Assembly (NCBI GenBank): GCA_015501595.1
Contig: JADNRX010000027.1
Coordinates: 124,001-188,000 of the forward strand
Source: Hymenopellis radicata
Taxonomy: Eukaryota; Basidiomycota; Agaricomycetes; Agaricales; Physalacriaceae
DNA length: 64,000 bases
Direction: 5' to 3'
Shown here: positions 43,611 to 56,683 of the stretch, one piece after another
Layout of the letters: each line of letters starts with the position of its first letter
Position numbering within the stretch: the first letter of the stretch is position 1
Position numbers and translations under genes: made by a program
Notes under the pieces: model-generated
Database searches by the model: none
Seen by the model: the letters and a program-made list of their open reading frames with translations, nothing else
What the model was told of the DNA's origin: nothing

Positions 43611-43856
43611 GTCGGCATTGTGAACATGAACAAAATTAGTCTGGTATATATACTCTCTCGAAGTCACAGATCTTTGTTAGGCCATTATTGTGGATTGTGA
43701 TTTGAAAAAAAGCCATCCATTGTTCAGTTCCATTGTCTCTCCTGGACTGTGCCAAGAATATTACACCATCTAGGACCAGGTCAACTATAATTTACAGAGC
43801 AAAGAAAACCAGAAGAGCGACACACAAATACACGAGCGAATCATAAACAAGAACTT
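43611..43856. other. Short spacer between SET and APN2 genes
   Basis: This is the upstream region of the SET gene, including a TATA-like TATATATAC near 43645. No gene seen. Confidence 0.4.
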
Positions 43857-45657
43857 CTACTCAGCCTCCCGCATTGCCTCTCGACGAACGTCACTGGACC
43901 ACTTGAAGAAGTTGCACCTATACTCCGGGTTTACGTCCGCTCTCGCACGTTCCTCGCGCCCTTTGTCGTAGCCCGGGCCCACAGGCCTACAAACAAAGTC
44001 AGATTATAGCCCGCTACGACCGAACACCAACCAACCTTGAACATATAAAGAACATTTTCCCCTTGTTCACCCCTTGCTTCGTCGTCAGCTCCTTCGCCGG
44101 CTCATTGTGCACGGTGCATCGCGGTGGAGGAACAGGAGCAAGTAGTGATTTCCACTTTTTCGATGATTGCCTGTCAGGTACGGGTGGCGGCGATGACGGT
44201 TGCCGCGAGAGTTCCAGCGCCAGTCGATAGTCCTCGTCATCGTCCTCATCTGGGGACTCTGCTTTGGGCGGAGCGGCCTTGCTTGAATTATTAAAGAAGG
44301 AAGATATCTTTCCTTGGGATGGTGTCTGTTTGGTTTTCTTGGACGAGGAGGAAGTAGTTTCTGGTGCTTTACGTTTGTTGGTGGATGTCGACGAGGAGAC
44401 TTTCAACTGAGGAGCTGAAGCGTTGGATTGCGATGATGACTGCGACGAGGACGCCTTTGGTTTGGGCTCGTCACCTTTTTTACCGAAAAAATCTCCCAGG
44501 ACACGCTGTTTCCCTGAAAACTCGTCCCAAAACTTGGCCGCCATTCTCGGGGAAGTCATCGGGGAATCGGCAAATATGGAGTCATCTAAATCGAGGAAGA
44601 CGGGACAGTGATCACTGCCTTTCACATCAGGCTGGATGTCGGCATGCTTGACGTAGGGGAGGAGACCAGGAGTGATGAGAATGTAATCAATGCGTGTCCC
44701 ATAGTTGGAAGCACGGGCGGAAATTTTGGTGTTCCAACAAGTGAACATGTCCTTGCGGTCTGGCCACTGGCGACGGACGATGTCAACCATTGGCCCACCA
44801 CCTTCAACAAGCCAGCTTCGCAGCCACATCCGGCATTGCTTCTCGTTCCAGAACGCGTCCTCTGCCTCGCGTCCTTGTGAATCCAAGCCCAATTTCTTGG
44901 CAAGCAACGGCCCTTCGCAGTGATCTACCAGCGCTGCGCAGGCATTGAGGTCTCCAACGACTATCACTTGTCGTTTCTCCACTTGTATAAGAGTTCTGAC
45001 GCGCTCCTCCAGGACGCGTTGAAAGTCGATCTTGTACTGTATACGATCCTCCGCCTCGGTACCGTCATTTGGGCAGTAAACGTTGATCAAGACGAAAGGA
45101 CCAAAGTCGAGCACGACAACACGACCTTCGTTGTCGAGTTCGCGCAGATCGACTTGAGAGGCGAGGTGAGATTGATAAGGGTAGGTGGTTGATATGCGTT
45201 CAGACAGTGTCAAGGGAGGTTTGAGGTCTAGCAACCCCGACAAGCCCTCCTCTGCCTTGCGAGGCACGACACGCGTATAAGTCGCGACGCCAGAATAGCC
45301 CGACTTTTTGACCGGAAAACTGAAAAACGCGTCGTATGAGTTTGGCGCGGCAATGTCCTTGGTGAGACCCTTGCGCGAGGATTTCATTTCTACATGAAAT
45401 TTAGACCAGTTTCCTTGAATTTTATAGGGTGTACCTTGAAAACATATTATATCCGCGTTGAGATGGTCAAGAATCTCCTCCTGAGTCTTCAAGGTGTTCC
45501 ATCTGCCTGGACTCAGTGCCAACTTCGAGTCTGCGATGTAAGCAGCTACTTACGGGTGGTATTGAGGTATTGTGCGGATGCCATTCTGAATAACGATTAT
45601 TTACGAAATAAGCGGTAAATAATCGTTTCTTACAATGTTCCAAGTCAAGATTCGCAT
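43857..45657 (-). CDS. APN2: AP endonuclease 2 (exonuclease III family) with PIP boxes and GRF finger
   Basis: It starts MRILTWNI (45634-45657); after introns it continues NGIRTIPQYHPWNTLKTQEE and LNADIICFQEMKSSRKGL. The exonuclease III/endonuclease-phosphatase fold follows: SGYSGVATYTR, LINVYCPND, VVGDLNA and GSDHCPVFLDLD (catalytic Asp-His). Beyond the catalytic core come two PCNA-binding (PIP) box matches, QRVLGDFF and QGKISSFF, a Ser/Lys-rich linker, an acidic DEDDDEDYRLALEL segment, and a zinc finger of the GRF type (CTVHNEP ... MFFICSRPVGPGYD ... CNFFKW). This order is that of fungal/metazoan APN2. The enzyme cleaves abasic DNA and trims 3' blocks in base-excision repair in the nucleus, and PIP boxes tie it to PCNA. 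The last intron is near 44026-43988. The gene is complete and shares a 127-bp divergent promoter region with the UBC gene. Confidence 0.92.
45586..45633 (-). other. First APN2 intron, nearly a perfect hairpin
   Basis: The 48-nt intron contains a 13-bp perfect inverted repeat (45592-45604 with 45615-45627) around a 10-nt loop, so 36 of its 48 bases can fold into one stem-loop. Donor and acceptor lie just outside the stem. Confidence 0.85.
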
Positions 45658-45784
45658 GCCCGCATTGGCATGACACTTGTGAAGATGACTGTGAAAGGGT
45701 GAGAAGTTATTCAATTATTTTTGGATTTCCGCACGCGTCTTAAGTGCCACAGCATCACGTTGTCTGTTGCCTTTTGCCACCACC
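45658..45784. promoter_or_regulatory. Divergent promoter region between APN2 and UBC genes
   Basis: The two start codons face away from each other across only 127 bp, so their promoters must overlap. No TATA box is evident. Co-regulation of a DNA-repair nuclease and a ubiquitin-conjugating enzyme is an inference from this spacing. Confidence 0.55.
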
Positions 45785-46818
<1,034 letters not shown>

Positions 46819-48341
46819 GCTTCCGTGGTTTGTTATACGATCAATCTGTTAATGGCGATGCCACCGTCCCAACTGTTCGTCCGACTTTAGGTGCGGAGGT
46901 TTCTCGGTAGCGTCTGTCCATTTGCAATCTTGCATTTGAGCTGACAGATTATGGTTATATTTGACAGAACATTCAAGGTTTCTGGTCTTTCAGATTCCGC
47001 TCGTTAATTATTGTCCATCTCCTGAAAGATAAGACCTTGTGAACGACCTGTGTGGCGTGTTCGACTTCTGCGTCAGTCTAAGCGACTCCTAGAAGAACAA
47101 AATCGATCTCAGTCTTGTGTGCGCGCACCAAATTAACCCTTTTGGAGAGTGGGCCGTGTATGTGAAAGCCGTTGAAATCGAGAAGGAAGTTCCCTCTAGA
47201 CCGGGCTACGTAACCTACACGCTGCAGGTTACGGTCAACAAACGGTCAACAGCTACTCAAACTGGGTCTTACGATATCGGTGACGCGATCACGCCGTTTC
47301 CTGCTGATGTCATTGTCGTTGTCATAAGGAGGTGGTTAAGCGCATCGCGGCCTTTAAGCAGGTTGGTGCAATCTGAACTCGCACCGAATATCCGAACCAT
47401 GCGAACGCCTTTGAAGAACTCACACAGAATTGTACCAGCAAAACCTCTTGGGCTACCAGTTTTCTGACCGCGCTCTGAACGCACAGGAAAAGTCATCAAT
47501 GGTGGAATTAGCCAGGACGCATAGGAAGCCGGGCAAAGAAGGGTCGGACGGCGGCTATAATGCGATGTCAAGGACCCGACTTGCACAATTGAAGCACCTT
47601 GCTGTTCAATTGGGCAGCGCAATTATAGATATTCACTATCTCTCAAAGCTAGTGCCCTTTTCCTCTCCGAATAGCCTGTGATTGATTGTTATGATCCATT
47701 GACATACAAGGTGCCGAATGCCCAGCATTGCTACTGTAGAGCCTGCGGTTAGCCTACTGGCTGAGACTGACGTTGGCACCTCTGCACTCGTGAAATGCCA
47801 GCCGTCGGCGTAGCCTCGCTGGACATTGGCCATGTCGTGACACTGCCGAGAGGGAAACGAGGTAGGAGTGCAGCGAATGCCATCTCTGTCGGTGGAGGAA
47901 GGAACGTAAGAGGGCCAAAGGCGTAGGGACATGGGAGTAGGGAATGAAGGAGTCGTCGTTCCCCGCCCCATTATATACCCTCGGGGTGTTTGCCACTGTG
48001 TATGCGCACCGGCTCAATTACGCCACGAGAAGCATCATCAGATGCGCTTCTATGACGCGCTCTGGTCACCGATGACGTTCATCGTTCCACGACTACGCTT
48101 CGATTCAACTCCGATTGGGTTATGAGTTCCAGTCATGGCCTCACGGCAGGACGAGAACGAACGCGAAACGCGAGCGTGACATTTTGGTCACAATCACATG
48201 TCGTTACGAGTACCCAGATTGAATAGGGAAAGCTGTGCTATTTTGCTTGCGCATGTTGTCGATATTGACGAAAATGTGTGGCTTCGTCAGCAAGGGAACT
48301 GTGCAACGTCAAGTTCAACGCGTCAACAACTGATCACCGTG
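46819..48341. other. Intergenic, no supported gene
   Basis: A frame at 47117-47467 (FGEWAVYVKAVEIEKEVPSR) and a following fragment AFEELTQNCTSKTSWATSFL near 47410 look protein-like but lie in different frames, without a start or splice pair. They may be remnants. Nothing else was recognised. Confidence 0.35.
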
Positions 48342-50689
48342 ATGCCCTCCAGACGCGAACAGCAGCGAGAGCTCAGGAATATGATCTTACAGATTTTCCC
48401 AGATGACGATCCGGAGAGTACTCTTCCAGGAGCATTTGCCAGCGAGGGATCGGCTCGCGGAAATCCGGCTCTCATCATGATAGAGCAAAACGAGGAACTT
48501 GCCGAGAGTCTTCGGACGACGCCACTCGACGCGAATCCCACATCTCTCCTTTGTCGTGCCATTGCCTTTCGCATAAGGGCAGACAAGTTGTTCCTCGAAA
48601 AGCAGTTTCGTCTGGCGTCCAAGGATTATGCAGAGGCCGCCACCACTCTCTGTGGGACTATACCGTGTCACGAGAAATACCACTGCGAACGCTATCTCCT
48701 GCTTGAAAACAACGAGCGCAATGACCAGGCCGCTTTGGCGTGTGTCGGCGTTGCTAAATGCATGTACGAGATGGGCGATCTTGGAGACGTATGTTCTACT
48801 TCTGACTTGTTCAGACCCTTAATTGGTTCCTATAGGCGCTGGACTGGATTGCACAAGTGAACCTCCTGCAACGGCATGCTCAGGCATCGTGCGGAGAACC
48901 TATGTTTGGTAAGATACATCCCATTCACACGCTGTGCTTGCTTGACAAGTCGTATAGAATGGATGGACTATCATACCAACTCTGTGGACGCGTGGCGTGT
49001 CCGTCTCGAGGCTCATAAACTCGCCTCCGAAATATACACCAAGCTTGGCAACACTGGCGCCGCCGTCGAACAACACTGGGCACTTATGGTGACGCAACAA
49101 ATCATTCCCGAAGTCTTTGCTTCACAAGCTACAAGAGGTTTCCCTTCGTTATCCGAATATCCCGTAGACAAGATTCTGAGCCAACGACATCCCGATCCTG
49201 CGTTGACACACAAACACGCTGTGACCACTCCGAGCCTCCAAATTCTAGGATCTTGGAAAAAGCTCAACACACAGGGCCTTTCGCCTCGTATGTTCTGCAG
49301 CAACTTTGTCCATGACGGTCAGTCTTATGTATTAATTTAAAACACACCACAAGTTCTCAATGGTCCTAGGCTACCTTTACACATTCGGTGGACAGAAAGC
49401 CGCCATCGGGCCGTTCTTCACCGAGCTCTGGCGTCTGAACCTCACAACGCTGGGCGCCTGGGAGCAACTCCCGTCCTATCCTCACACCGGGCAATCATTC
49501 CCCGTGTACAGCAACCATCGCATGGCGTTCAATGCCAAAGACAACAAGGCCTATCTTTTCCTCGGTTCTCTGAGTATGCCATACTTTAACGTCGCCGAAA
49601 ACAAGTGGGGTCGCATCAAAACCACTTTCCAAGGGACCTGGCCTTGGGGCCAGGACACGAAGAACAATGTGTTGCATTGCATCGACGGCATGTTGTACGT
49701 GTTTGGCGGCACGCACGACCCTTCTCCAGTGGGTACCGACCTGCTCATGGTCTTGGATATCGAGAAGAGGGAGTGGAGGCTCCTCACGGGCGAGGGCAAG
49801 GCCAAGCATCCCGACTTCTTCTCCCCGGGGCCAAGGGAGCACGCGTGTAGCTGGGTGGGGAAGGGAGGGAAGAAGATCTACGTCATGTACGGCGACGCGG
49901 ATCGCATGGCGGCAAAGCTGGCGAAGAAGGAGCACGCGTCGGGGACCACCTACGAGTACGATGATCTTTGGTGTTATGACCTTACCCAGAACAAGTGGAC
50001 CAAGATGCGCATTCTAGGGAATGCGCCATGTAGGAGGACGGAGATGTCTTGCGTCTATGTATGTATGATTTTTCACTGGTGTTACTTCACTCATCCTTCA
50101 AAGAACCCGGTGCTCGACAAAGTGATTACATTCGGAGGGTACACCCCGCGGGTGCCAACCATGTCATTGGAGACGCAAGAGTTCTTCCAATTTTCCTACT
50201 ACGCCGACACCTTCATGCTCGACTCGGACGATCCGGTCGTGTCGTCGTGGAAGCACGTTCTCACACGCGGATTCCCTATATATCGCGCGCAAGCCCACCT
50301 GTTCGTCGACGAAAAGACGGGCAAGACGTACATGTTCTCCGGGTACACCAACTCGCAGTTCGTGCCCGGGCAGAAGCAGCTCGTATCCCGGAGCTTTGCG
50401 GACGTGTGGGAACTCCGGCTTGACATGGAGGGCGGCTTCTTCGACACGGTGGATATCGAGGAGGAGGCCAAGATCGCTCGGGTCGGCCCGTTCCAGAGGT
50501 GTTTCGCATGTGGTTCAGCGGGGCTGTGGAAGAAGTGTGGTGGTGAGTGTTCTTGACTGGCGTGGGATGATGGCTAATGAACAACTTTGGATAGGAACTT
50601 GTAAAGGAAAGGTTTACTTTTGCAACCAGCAGTGCTTGAGAGACGAGTGGCGCACGCATAAGGAGCTGCACAAGTGTCGCAAGGTCTGA
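48342..50689 (+). CDS. Kelch-repeat protein with C-terminal MYND zinc finger
   Basis: Six exons (48342-48788, 48836-48908, 48958-49317, 49370-50058, 50104-50542, 50595-50689). The N-terminal 280 residues are helical and TPR-like (LLCRAIAFRIRADKLFLEKQ, FRLASKDYAEAATTL, AALACVGVAKCMYEMGDLGD). Kelch-type blades follow (YLYTFGGQKAAIGP, MLYVFGGTHDPSPVG, KVITFGGYTPRVP, TYMFSGYTNSQF). The C-terminus is a MYND finger: CFACGSAGLWKKCGGTC, then VYFCNQQCLRDEWRTHKELH ending KCRKV. Kelch propellers and MYND fingers both bind proteins, so a scaffold or regulatory role is likely; no enzyme motif is seen. I chose the Met before PSRREQQRELRNMILQ; an in-frame upstream extension exists. Intact. Confidence 0.85.
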
Positions 50690-50879
50690 TAGTGAAGAAT
50701 AGTACTTGTTGCTGAAAGATGCCACCAACGAAACTGCTCTTGTATATGCGGTGCGCTCGCCCTCCAGATCTTTCCGATTGATGTACAAGTCATCGTCGGA
50801 TGCATGAACACGGTCGCCAACAGCCTTGACCCATCCTGCTTGTAGACCGTGGCTCTTTATTTCAACAATATTGGTTCAC
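50690..50879. other. Short spacer after the Kelch-MYND gene
   Basis: No gene; it leads into the full-length copy of dispersed repeat R. Confidence 0.35.
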
Positions 50880-51461
50880 TTCGCTTTTGCATGTATAGAC
50901 AACCGAGATTGTTTCGACATCCAGAAGACACTCGACGCGCCTCTTGAATCCTTGCTTTTCTTCGGGTCTTTGGGCATTTCTGAAAAGGTTTCATTCCTTG
51001 GAAGGCTGAGGTCTTTCGACTTCGGTGTACAAGACTTACGGTAGGTATTCCCGAAATGAGAGAACCTGTGACCTTGCTAACAAACTGGCGGCGGATTTAT
51101 TGTAGTGTTCGTGCTCCTGTCTTCCGGCGACCATAGACCATACTTGTCCGACGAAAGAAACTTGCGAATTTCGTTCCTCTTCGGATACTCCCGCACGCGT
51201 TCTACTAGGGATCGGAAGGGCTTCCTTGGCGAACGAGTAACACTGCGCTGGGCACATTGCACAATGGTAGTGTTCTATCTCATGCAGCAGCTCCTATGAA
51301 TGTTGCCCCAGAAATGCGAGGATTATGCGGGTTTCAATTGCTCTTGACGTTCTAGACTGCCGCAGACCTTCCGAGTATGGATCTGGATGGGCAGATATGT
51401 ATCGCTGTGGTGCTAATCGACGCGGCATATTGGATGGAGAAAGGGCCGTCGGGACCCTAAC
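50880..51461 (+). repeat. Dispersed repeat R, full-length copy
   Basis: This 0.58-kb stretch contains, joined together, both sequences found separately at 38677-38970 and 35930-36216 (both reversed), and its middle matches 56994-57330. It abuts the truncated SET-gene copy at about 51462, marking the edge of the inverted duplication. Confidence 0.8.
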
Positions 51462-51790
51462 GACGCTTCGAAATGTGGCTGAACGATCTCAATCTCCCGG
51501 ACGACTTCCTAATCAAGGAGTTGGTAGAAGCACTGTGGCTTGTTGCGCTGGAAGGACTTGAATCTTCATTGGTCCTTGAGTCGATTCTTTATACGCTGTG
51601 CGCGGTTTATAACGCCTGGGCACGGATGTCGAACGGTTCCGTGCATTCAAGGCTCATCTTCTCAAGATGTGGATTGCTAGTCTCGAGCGCGACGACCTCC
51701 ACACGAATATCAGGCGTTTTCGACAGGAGATCGCGCCTCTGTTTCTTGCTCGCTTGAATGGCGCGTGCACTCTGCAGGCGCCAAATGCAG
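51462..51790 (+). pseudogene. Truncated 3' copy of the SET-domain gene
   Basis: EMWLNDLNLPDDFLIKELVE onward matches the C-terminal region of the SET gene at 42.2-42.6 kb in reverse orientation. A one-base loss near 51620 (in the segment matching YNAQDTD) shifts the frame. After that, the original frame reads KMWIASLERDDLHTNIRRFR and RQEIAPLFLARLNGACT and ends NAAS, stop. This preserves the C-terminus that the 42-kb gene has lost to a TGA. Confidence 0.85.
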
Positions 51791-52096
51791 CATCCTAGGA
51801 ACTTGTTTATGTGGAGTATATCTATTTATTTCCAGTGTTCATACAAATACAATCGCACCTTCCGATAATACGACTATGGCTCCCTAATCGATACGATTTG
51901 ATAAGGCCGTGTACTTGTTTCTGGTAGTACGAACGAAATTTAGCAACACCCTTCCCCTGTCGCCTACTAAGAAGGCGGAGGTTGAGCAGGGTCGTTGCAA
52001 GACTGATTCGCATTGCTGTCTATATCCGATGCTGGAGCCCAATGGGCCGGAATTTCCTGCAAATTTTCAACGGATGAGCAGCTTGCTTTGTTAGCC

Positions 52097-54917
52097 TTAT
52101 ATATCGCTTACCATCAGGACTTTATCCAAGACCCCCAATGCGGTTGCAATCCATGCCTCCGCCCTTTCATTGTCGAAGCATTTTCGTAGTTCAGCTTTGG
52201 CATCCGGGGCTAATTGACTATCCTGAATCTCTGACAGGAATACTTGGAAAGGGTCTACGAGGACATTATCCAAGGGAAAGCCTGCCGACTCCCTGACAGG
52301 ATTTTTCATCCAGGTGAGAAGTGCCTCAAGAGTAGCACGACATTGCTGCCAGGAGATATGTGTCGGATCGAGTTCGACTAAACGGGTCACTTCTGCGACA
52401 TCGGGAGACAGTGCGATGAATGCAAGCGTGAGATTGGGAAGCTCGTATAGATGAGCTACGCAATCATGCCGGGCAGCATCAGGCAACAAAGAGAGACCAG
52501 AAACGTAGCAGGAAATCGGTGGATAGATATCACTTGGAAATGGGATGTTCTCAACGACCCACCCCCAGCCCAGGATTTTGATACATCGTACGTCAACGAA
52601 GTGACGGTATGCTGGTTCAAACCCTCGCGACAAAGCAGTTGACATGGTATGCACATCAGGCTTTGGAGCAGCCAGTGCCGCTCCGCTGTAATCATGTCTA
52701 GGGAGTTTCCAGATACACTGCCAAGGTGGGATATTGGAGACGAGTCGTGCGAAAACAAGATAATCGAGGCGTTGATGCAAGGATGGCAAAGATGGGGGCT
52801 CGGTGGATGTGATCACGGAGTTACATAGGAAATAGAGATGCGAGAAACAATAATTCAAACGGTCTCTGAGTTTATCGGGCATCGAGGCTCGATGAACAGT
52901 AACTCTGTCTGTCGCCGTGCAAAGAAGATTTCGAAAGGCAGAATGCTTCCCTAACATCGTGGGTACGAAAGAGAGCATGCCAGCCTGGTGCATCTGCCTG
53001 GTTATAATGTGCGGTACAAAGCAGCGAAAAACCTGGTCAAGAAGGTCTAGATGCGGCCACTCCCGTAGAGGGGCTGGAGGCGACAGCTCTGCATCGATTC
53101 CGAGTGCCGCATGGTTACCAAGAGCAAAAAGTGCTTCCTGTTCGGAGGATAATACGATGGGAGCCCCGTTGTGGACTACGGGACCTGCAAGCAGCTGTGA
53201 AAAGTAGTTCCAGATGACAGGCCTCAGATATGTGTTCACAACCGCTCTAAATGGCATAGGTGATTCATTCCAAGTCGATTCAACTTCGCCACCGAAGGGA
53301 TCCGGTAGAAGAAGGCCTAAGAAACGAGGATGTAGGTGTGTGTACCTTGAGGAGAAATGATTCGCAGCAGCGGTCACAAGATTTCTCCACACCAGAGGAT
53401 GCATCGGAGTATCTTGGTGCGACAAACAAAAGTTCTCGATTCGTAGAGTCATGTCAATGTGCGGCGGTATACTGAGCAACAAAGCAGCTGCCAGTCGAGG
53501 ATTACGGCTGGTATTATCTGGAAAGATACCCTTTGGCAACGTTGTGGGAATGAAGACGAGGGAGCGACAAAGGCGTTCTAAGCGATCTTCCGAACCAGGT
53601 AAACATGCTTGGTATACTGTTATACCCGTTCTCGGGAAATATGTCGACTCAAGGATCAATCGCCGGCGTGCCATTTCTAATCCCAGTGGTGCTTCATGCC
53701 AGACCGTGCTCGCATGTTGCTCCGACTTGACCGAAAGGCCGCCGATGGCTTGGATGACGATACTATGGACACTAGGGTTCGATGACATGCCAAACAACCA
53801 GTCCATAGCATCCACCGATAATGTAGGATGTGCCTTCTTTACAATCTCGGTCTCCAATGTTTTCAAGGATTGAACATAATCCGGGGATGTCAATGATGAA
53901 TCGGCAACATTGAACCAACGAGACAGAGGACGATGAAAAGCTGAGACTGAAATTTGATGTGCATAATGGAAAAAATCGGTTAAGGGTGTCTGGTATGGGC
54001 ACTGAGGGAATATGATGGGGAGGGCATTGCTGATCAGGTATACTACGCAGACGACCACAGTAATGATACCAATGGTCCATGCGAGTGAAAGACGAAGCGG
54101 GATGAAGAAGAGGACTAAGCCCGCAAGGAACAGCATGAGGGAGATGTGCATAGTAAGGGGTAGCATGCCAATGATGACACGAACACGCCAGCGTTCAAGA
54201 CCCATGAAACGGAATTGGCGAACATGGCTGCGATCCATCGGTGTACCCGACGGGAGCGAGACGTAGTGATGAAGCCATTGCTTGACAAGGACGGCGGCGA
54301 GCGCAACAACCAAGGCAGCAGTGAGACTGACAACCCAAAGTCCATTAATCCAAACATCGATGGCGTCTGGGACGAACTTTTGGGCGGGATCGACCGAAGG
54401 AGAGGTGATATTGAAAGCAGAAACGCCGTCGGATAACTGAATAGAGACAAGATCGTGGAGGAGTAGGGCAGACATCTGTGCGTAGTCTGCCTGCAAGTTC
54501 TGGGACACCTGTACCAGAAATGAGGTTACGACGGCGGAGAAAAGACCAGCCTGAGCAGCTGGTTAGATTATATACGACATAGAGAATGTCGAATACTTAC
54601 GAACACCAACATAACATCTAGACCATCTCGATATTGGTTGACCATGATACCATCAAACGCAGCAGCCTCTTCGACGTACACGCGCCAAACTCGCGCGTTT
54701 GGTTTGGTTTCCTCGCCATACGGGTCGCCCGGGAGCCGCTTTTCATAGTCATCCATGAAAATAGGTTCGCGTCGAGGCGCGTTCTGTTCCAGTCCGAAAA
54801 AGTGTTTTTTGTTCTGTTCTGTCCTCGCTGCGGCACTCGGTTCGCCTACGTCGAGCTCTGAGGGGGATTGCCAGCCTCAGCCGGGCGCAATTCTGGGGTG
54901 GGCTCACGAGCGGCCAT
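52097..54917 (-). pseudogene. DUF6535-family membrane protein gene, copy 3 (N-terminal frameshift)
   Basis: Exon 1 is 54601-54917 and exon 2 is 52097-54550, separated by a 50-nt intron at the same place as in copy 2. The 817-residue exon-2 part is fully open and nearly identical to copy 2 (same DUF6535 core and C-terminal region); its end differs (LDKVLMVSDI instead of the longer tail of copy 2). The start frame MAAREPTPELRPAEAGNPP is followed by a run of five C (54862-54866 on the plus strand as G) where copy 2 has six, so it shifts and stops at once. Beyond this, the conserved frame resumes with KKHFFGLEQNAPRREP. An 18-bp deletion also removes the VPTGAGA region. Initiation at the internal Met of MDDYEKRLPGDPYGE (54756) would still give a nearly full-length protein, so function is not excluded. 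Confidence 0.8.
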
Positions 54918-55212
54918 TCGACGTGGCAGTTCGCAAACAAGATGTACGGCAGTTGCATTCTAATTTCTCTCAGACTACTCGGAGTTTCAACGGCCCGCGT
55001 GGTCCGTCGCTCGTTCACTTCGGTTCTGCATGTAAGTACTGGCATGTACACTGCCATACAGACAACCAAGACTGTTTCGACATCGAGAAGACACTCGGCG
55101 CATCAAACCCCCCGGGCACCTTCTTCACGCCTCTTGAATCCTTTTGGATATTTCTGAAAAGCTTTCATTCCTTGGATGTCTGAGGTCTTTCCGACTTCGG
55201 CGTACAAGACAT

Positions 55213-55767
55213 CTGGAAATGCCTTCTGGCTACATAGAAGTCCTGTAGTTGAACGTTTCTACTGTAGCAGTCGCGTACTATAGCAGCTACGGGCCACTAT
55301 CAAATCAATCCATTTGTTCGCTTTTGGTGATCGCCCCTTTCGGCTCCGTGGGATAGTTCCCTTCTTCAGTCATAGAGCCATAGCGCTCTGTACTTCGATA
55401 GTCCCACCAGGACATATTTCATTTTGACAGGATGGGTGCTTCACACGCCCCGACTTCTGCATTTTTTTTATCGACTCCAAGTCCAGCTGTTGGCTACTGG
55501 CGCAAATTCAATGACACATCATCTTGAACCGGGAAACCGAAAGCCGCTGACCGCTGCCATTACCTTGTGGACGCGTCAAAAGTCTTTCCTTCCACCACCA
55601 TCTCATGAGGGATTGGAGCAGCAGGAGCTCGGACGCCGTTACTCCTAGGGAGCGAACCTGGAACCGCAGAAGAGGAAGTCGTCGTGGACACTGGAGCTCA
55701 ACCACGGGTGAAGGTGTCGAGTTGCCACTCGCTCCGACGGTTGTCCACGCGCCACCTTACGGACTCT
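55213..55767. other. Intergenic, nothing supported
   Basis: This is the region outside the inverted arm. It has several CTGTAG/CTACAG-like hexamers near 55240-55300, similar in flavour to 56800-56970, but no gene. Confidence 0.35.
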
Positions 55768-56683
55768 ATGTCTAGCTCCCTGCTCTCGGCGCCATTTCTC
55801 GACCACCTTTTAGATGCTCTGCCAGGTTGGTTGTTAGTTTTCAGCCACCAACGATGAACCAATCAACGTTCTCGTTTCTCAGGAACGAGTGCCGCCGACA
55901 TTGACATTGACGGACTCCTCGACCCCGTATATCAGGACCATTTCAGACGACGGCCAGTAAGCAATCCTAGATGGCGCAGTCGCCTCATTGGGGTACAACA
56001 ATGGCCGGGTTCAGGTTGTCGGGAGCTTCACCGAGGTCTCAAGCTCATCTGGCGGTTCGTCTGCCTCCGCTGGTGGACTCGCATCGTGGGACGTTGATGC
56101 GAAAGCGTGGGTCAACAGTGGAGGCGTTCGGTGCGTTCCGTCTACTCACTCTCGCTGACTCGTCTTCATTCAGTGGTCATGTTCCTTCCCTCTGTGTGTC
56201 GCCCTACTCCTATTTTATTGATGTTTGTCTCACCTTTGATACAGGCGTGTCTGACCTCGTCCAAGCTGCTTTACGGTCTCCGCGACTCTCGTCCCGCTTA
56301 ACGTCGTCCTTATTAATTCGGGCCGAATGCGAGGCTGTATCTGCTCTTCCTGCGCAGCTAACCAAGCATCGACTGATCGTCCCGGACATGATGCATGATG
56401 GTGTAAGCGATTGGCTCCTTCTTACGTGCATAGCTGACTTCCAACTAGTAGCAAGTGGATCGGTGTGTCGACAAAGTGGACACCTACAGCACCGGCCGTC
56501 TTCAGCTCTTCGGCTGTTTTGTACGCGCCGGCATTGGAAACTGGACAGGCTCTATTACATTACTCTCATATTCCTCCATCCATTGGATCTTGGCTTCAAC
56601 TATACTTTATGTACTGTCAACGATTCGTACTTCTAATACTATTTGCTTTCGCCCTCGCATCTGTAGCGCGACGTCGGGGATAG
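55768..56683 (+). CDS. Unknown protein with C-terminal membrane anchor
   Basis: It starts MSSSLLSAPFLDHLLDALPG. A 56-nt intron leads to TSAADIDIDGLLDPVYQDHF, then after another intron VVGSFTEVSSSSGGSSASAG. A middle helical part, SDLVQAALRSPRLSSRLTSS and LIRAECEAVSALPAQLTKHR, follows. The last exon ends GSWLQLYFMYCQRFVLLILF then AFALASVARRRG. The single helix at the extreme C-terminus followed by RRRG is the layout of a tail-anchored protein (ER, mitochondrial outer membrane or peroxisome). I do not recognise the family. The splice pattern between about 56110 and 56240 and around 56405-56450 is uncertain, so residues near the middle may be misjoined. Confidence 0.5.

Larger units (their letters stand above)
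51462..55212 (-). repeat. Right arm of a large inverted duplication
   Basis: This is the reverse copy of about 38800-42565. It contains the truncated SET fragment, the downstream flank, DUF6535 copy 3 and its upstream flank, ending near 55212, where similarity to the left arm stops. Confidence 0.92.

Noticed and set aside
47117..47467. 116-codon frame as a small gene
   Set aside because: It has no credible promoter or motif, and a better-looking fragment downstream lies in another frame, suggesting remnants only.
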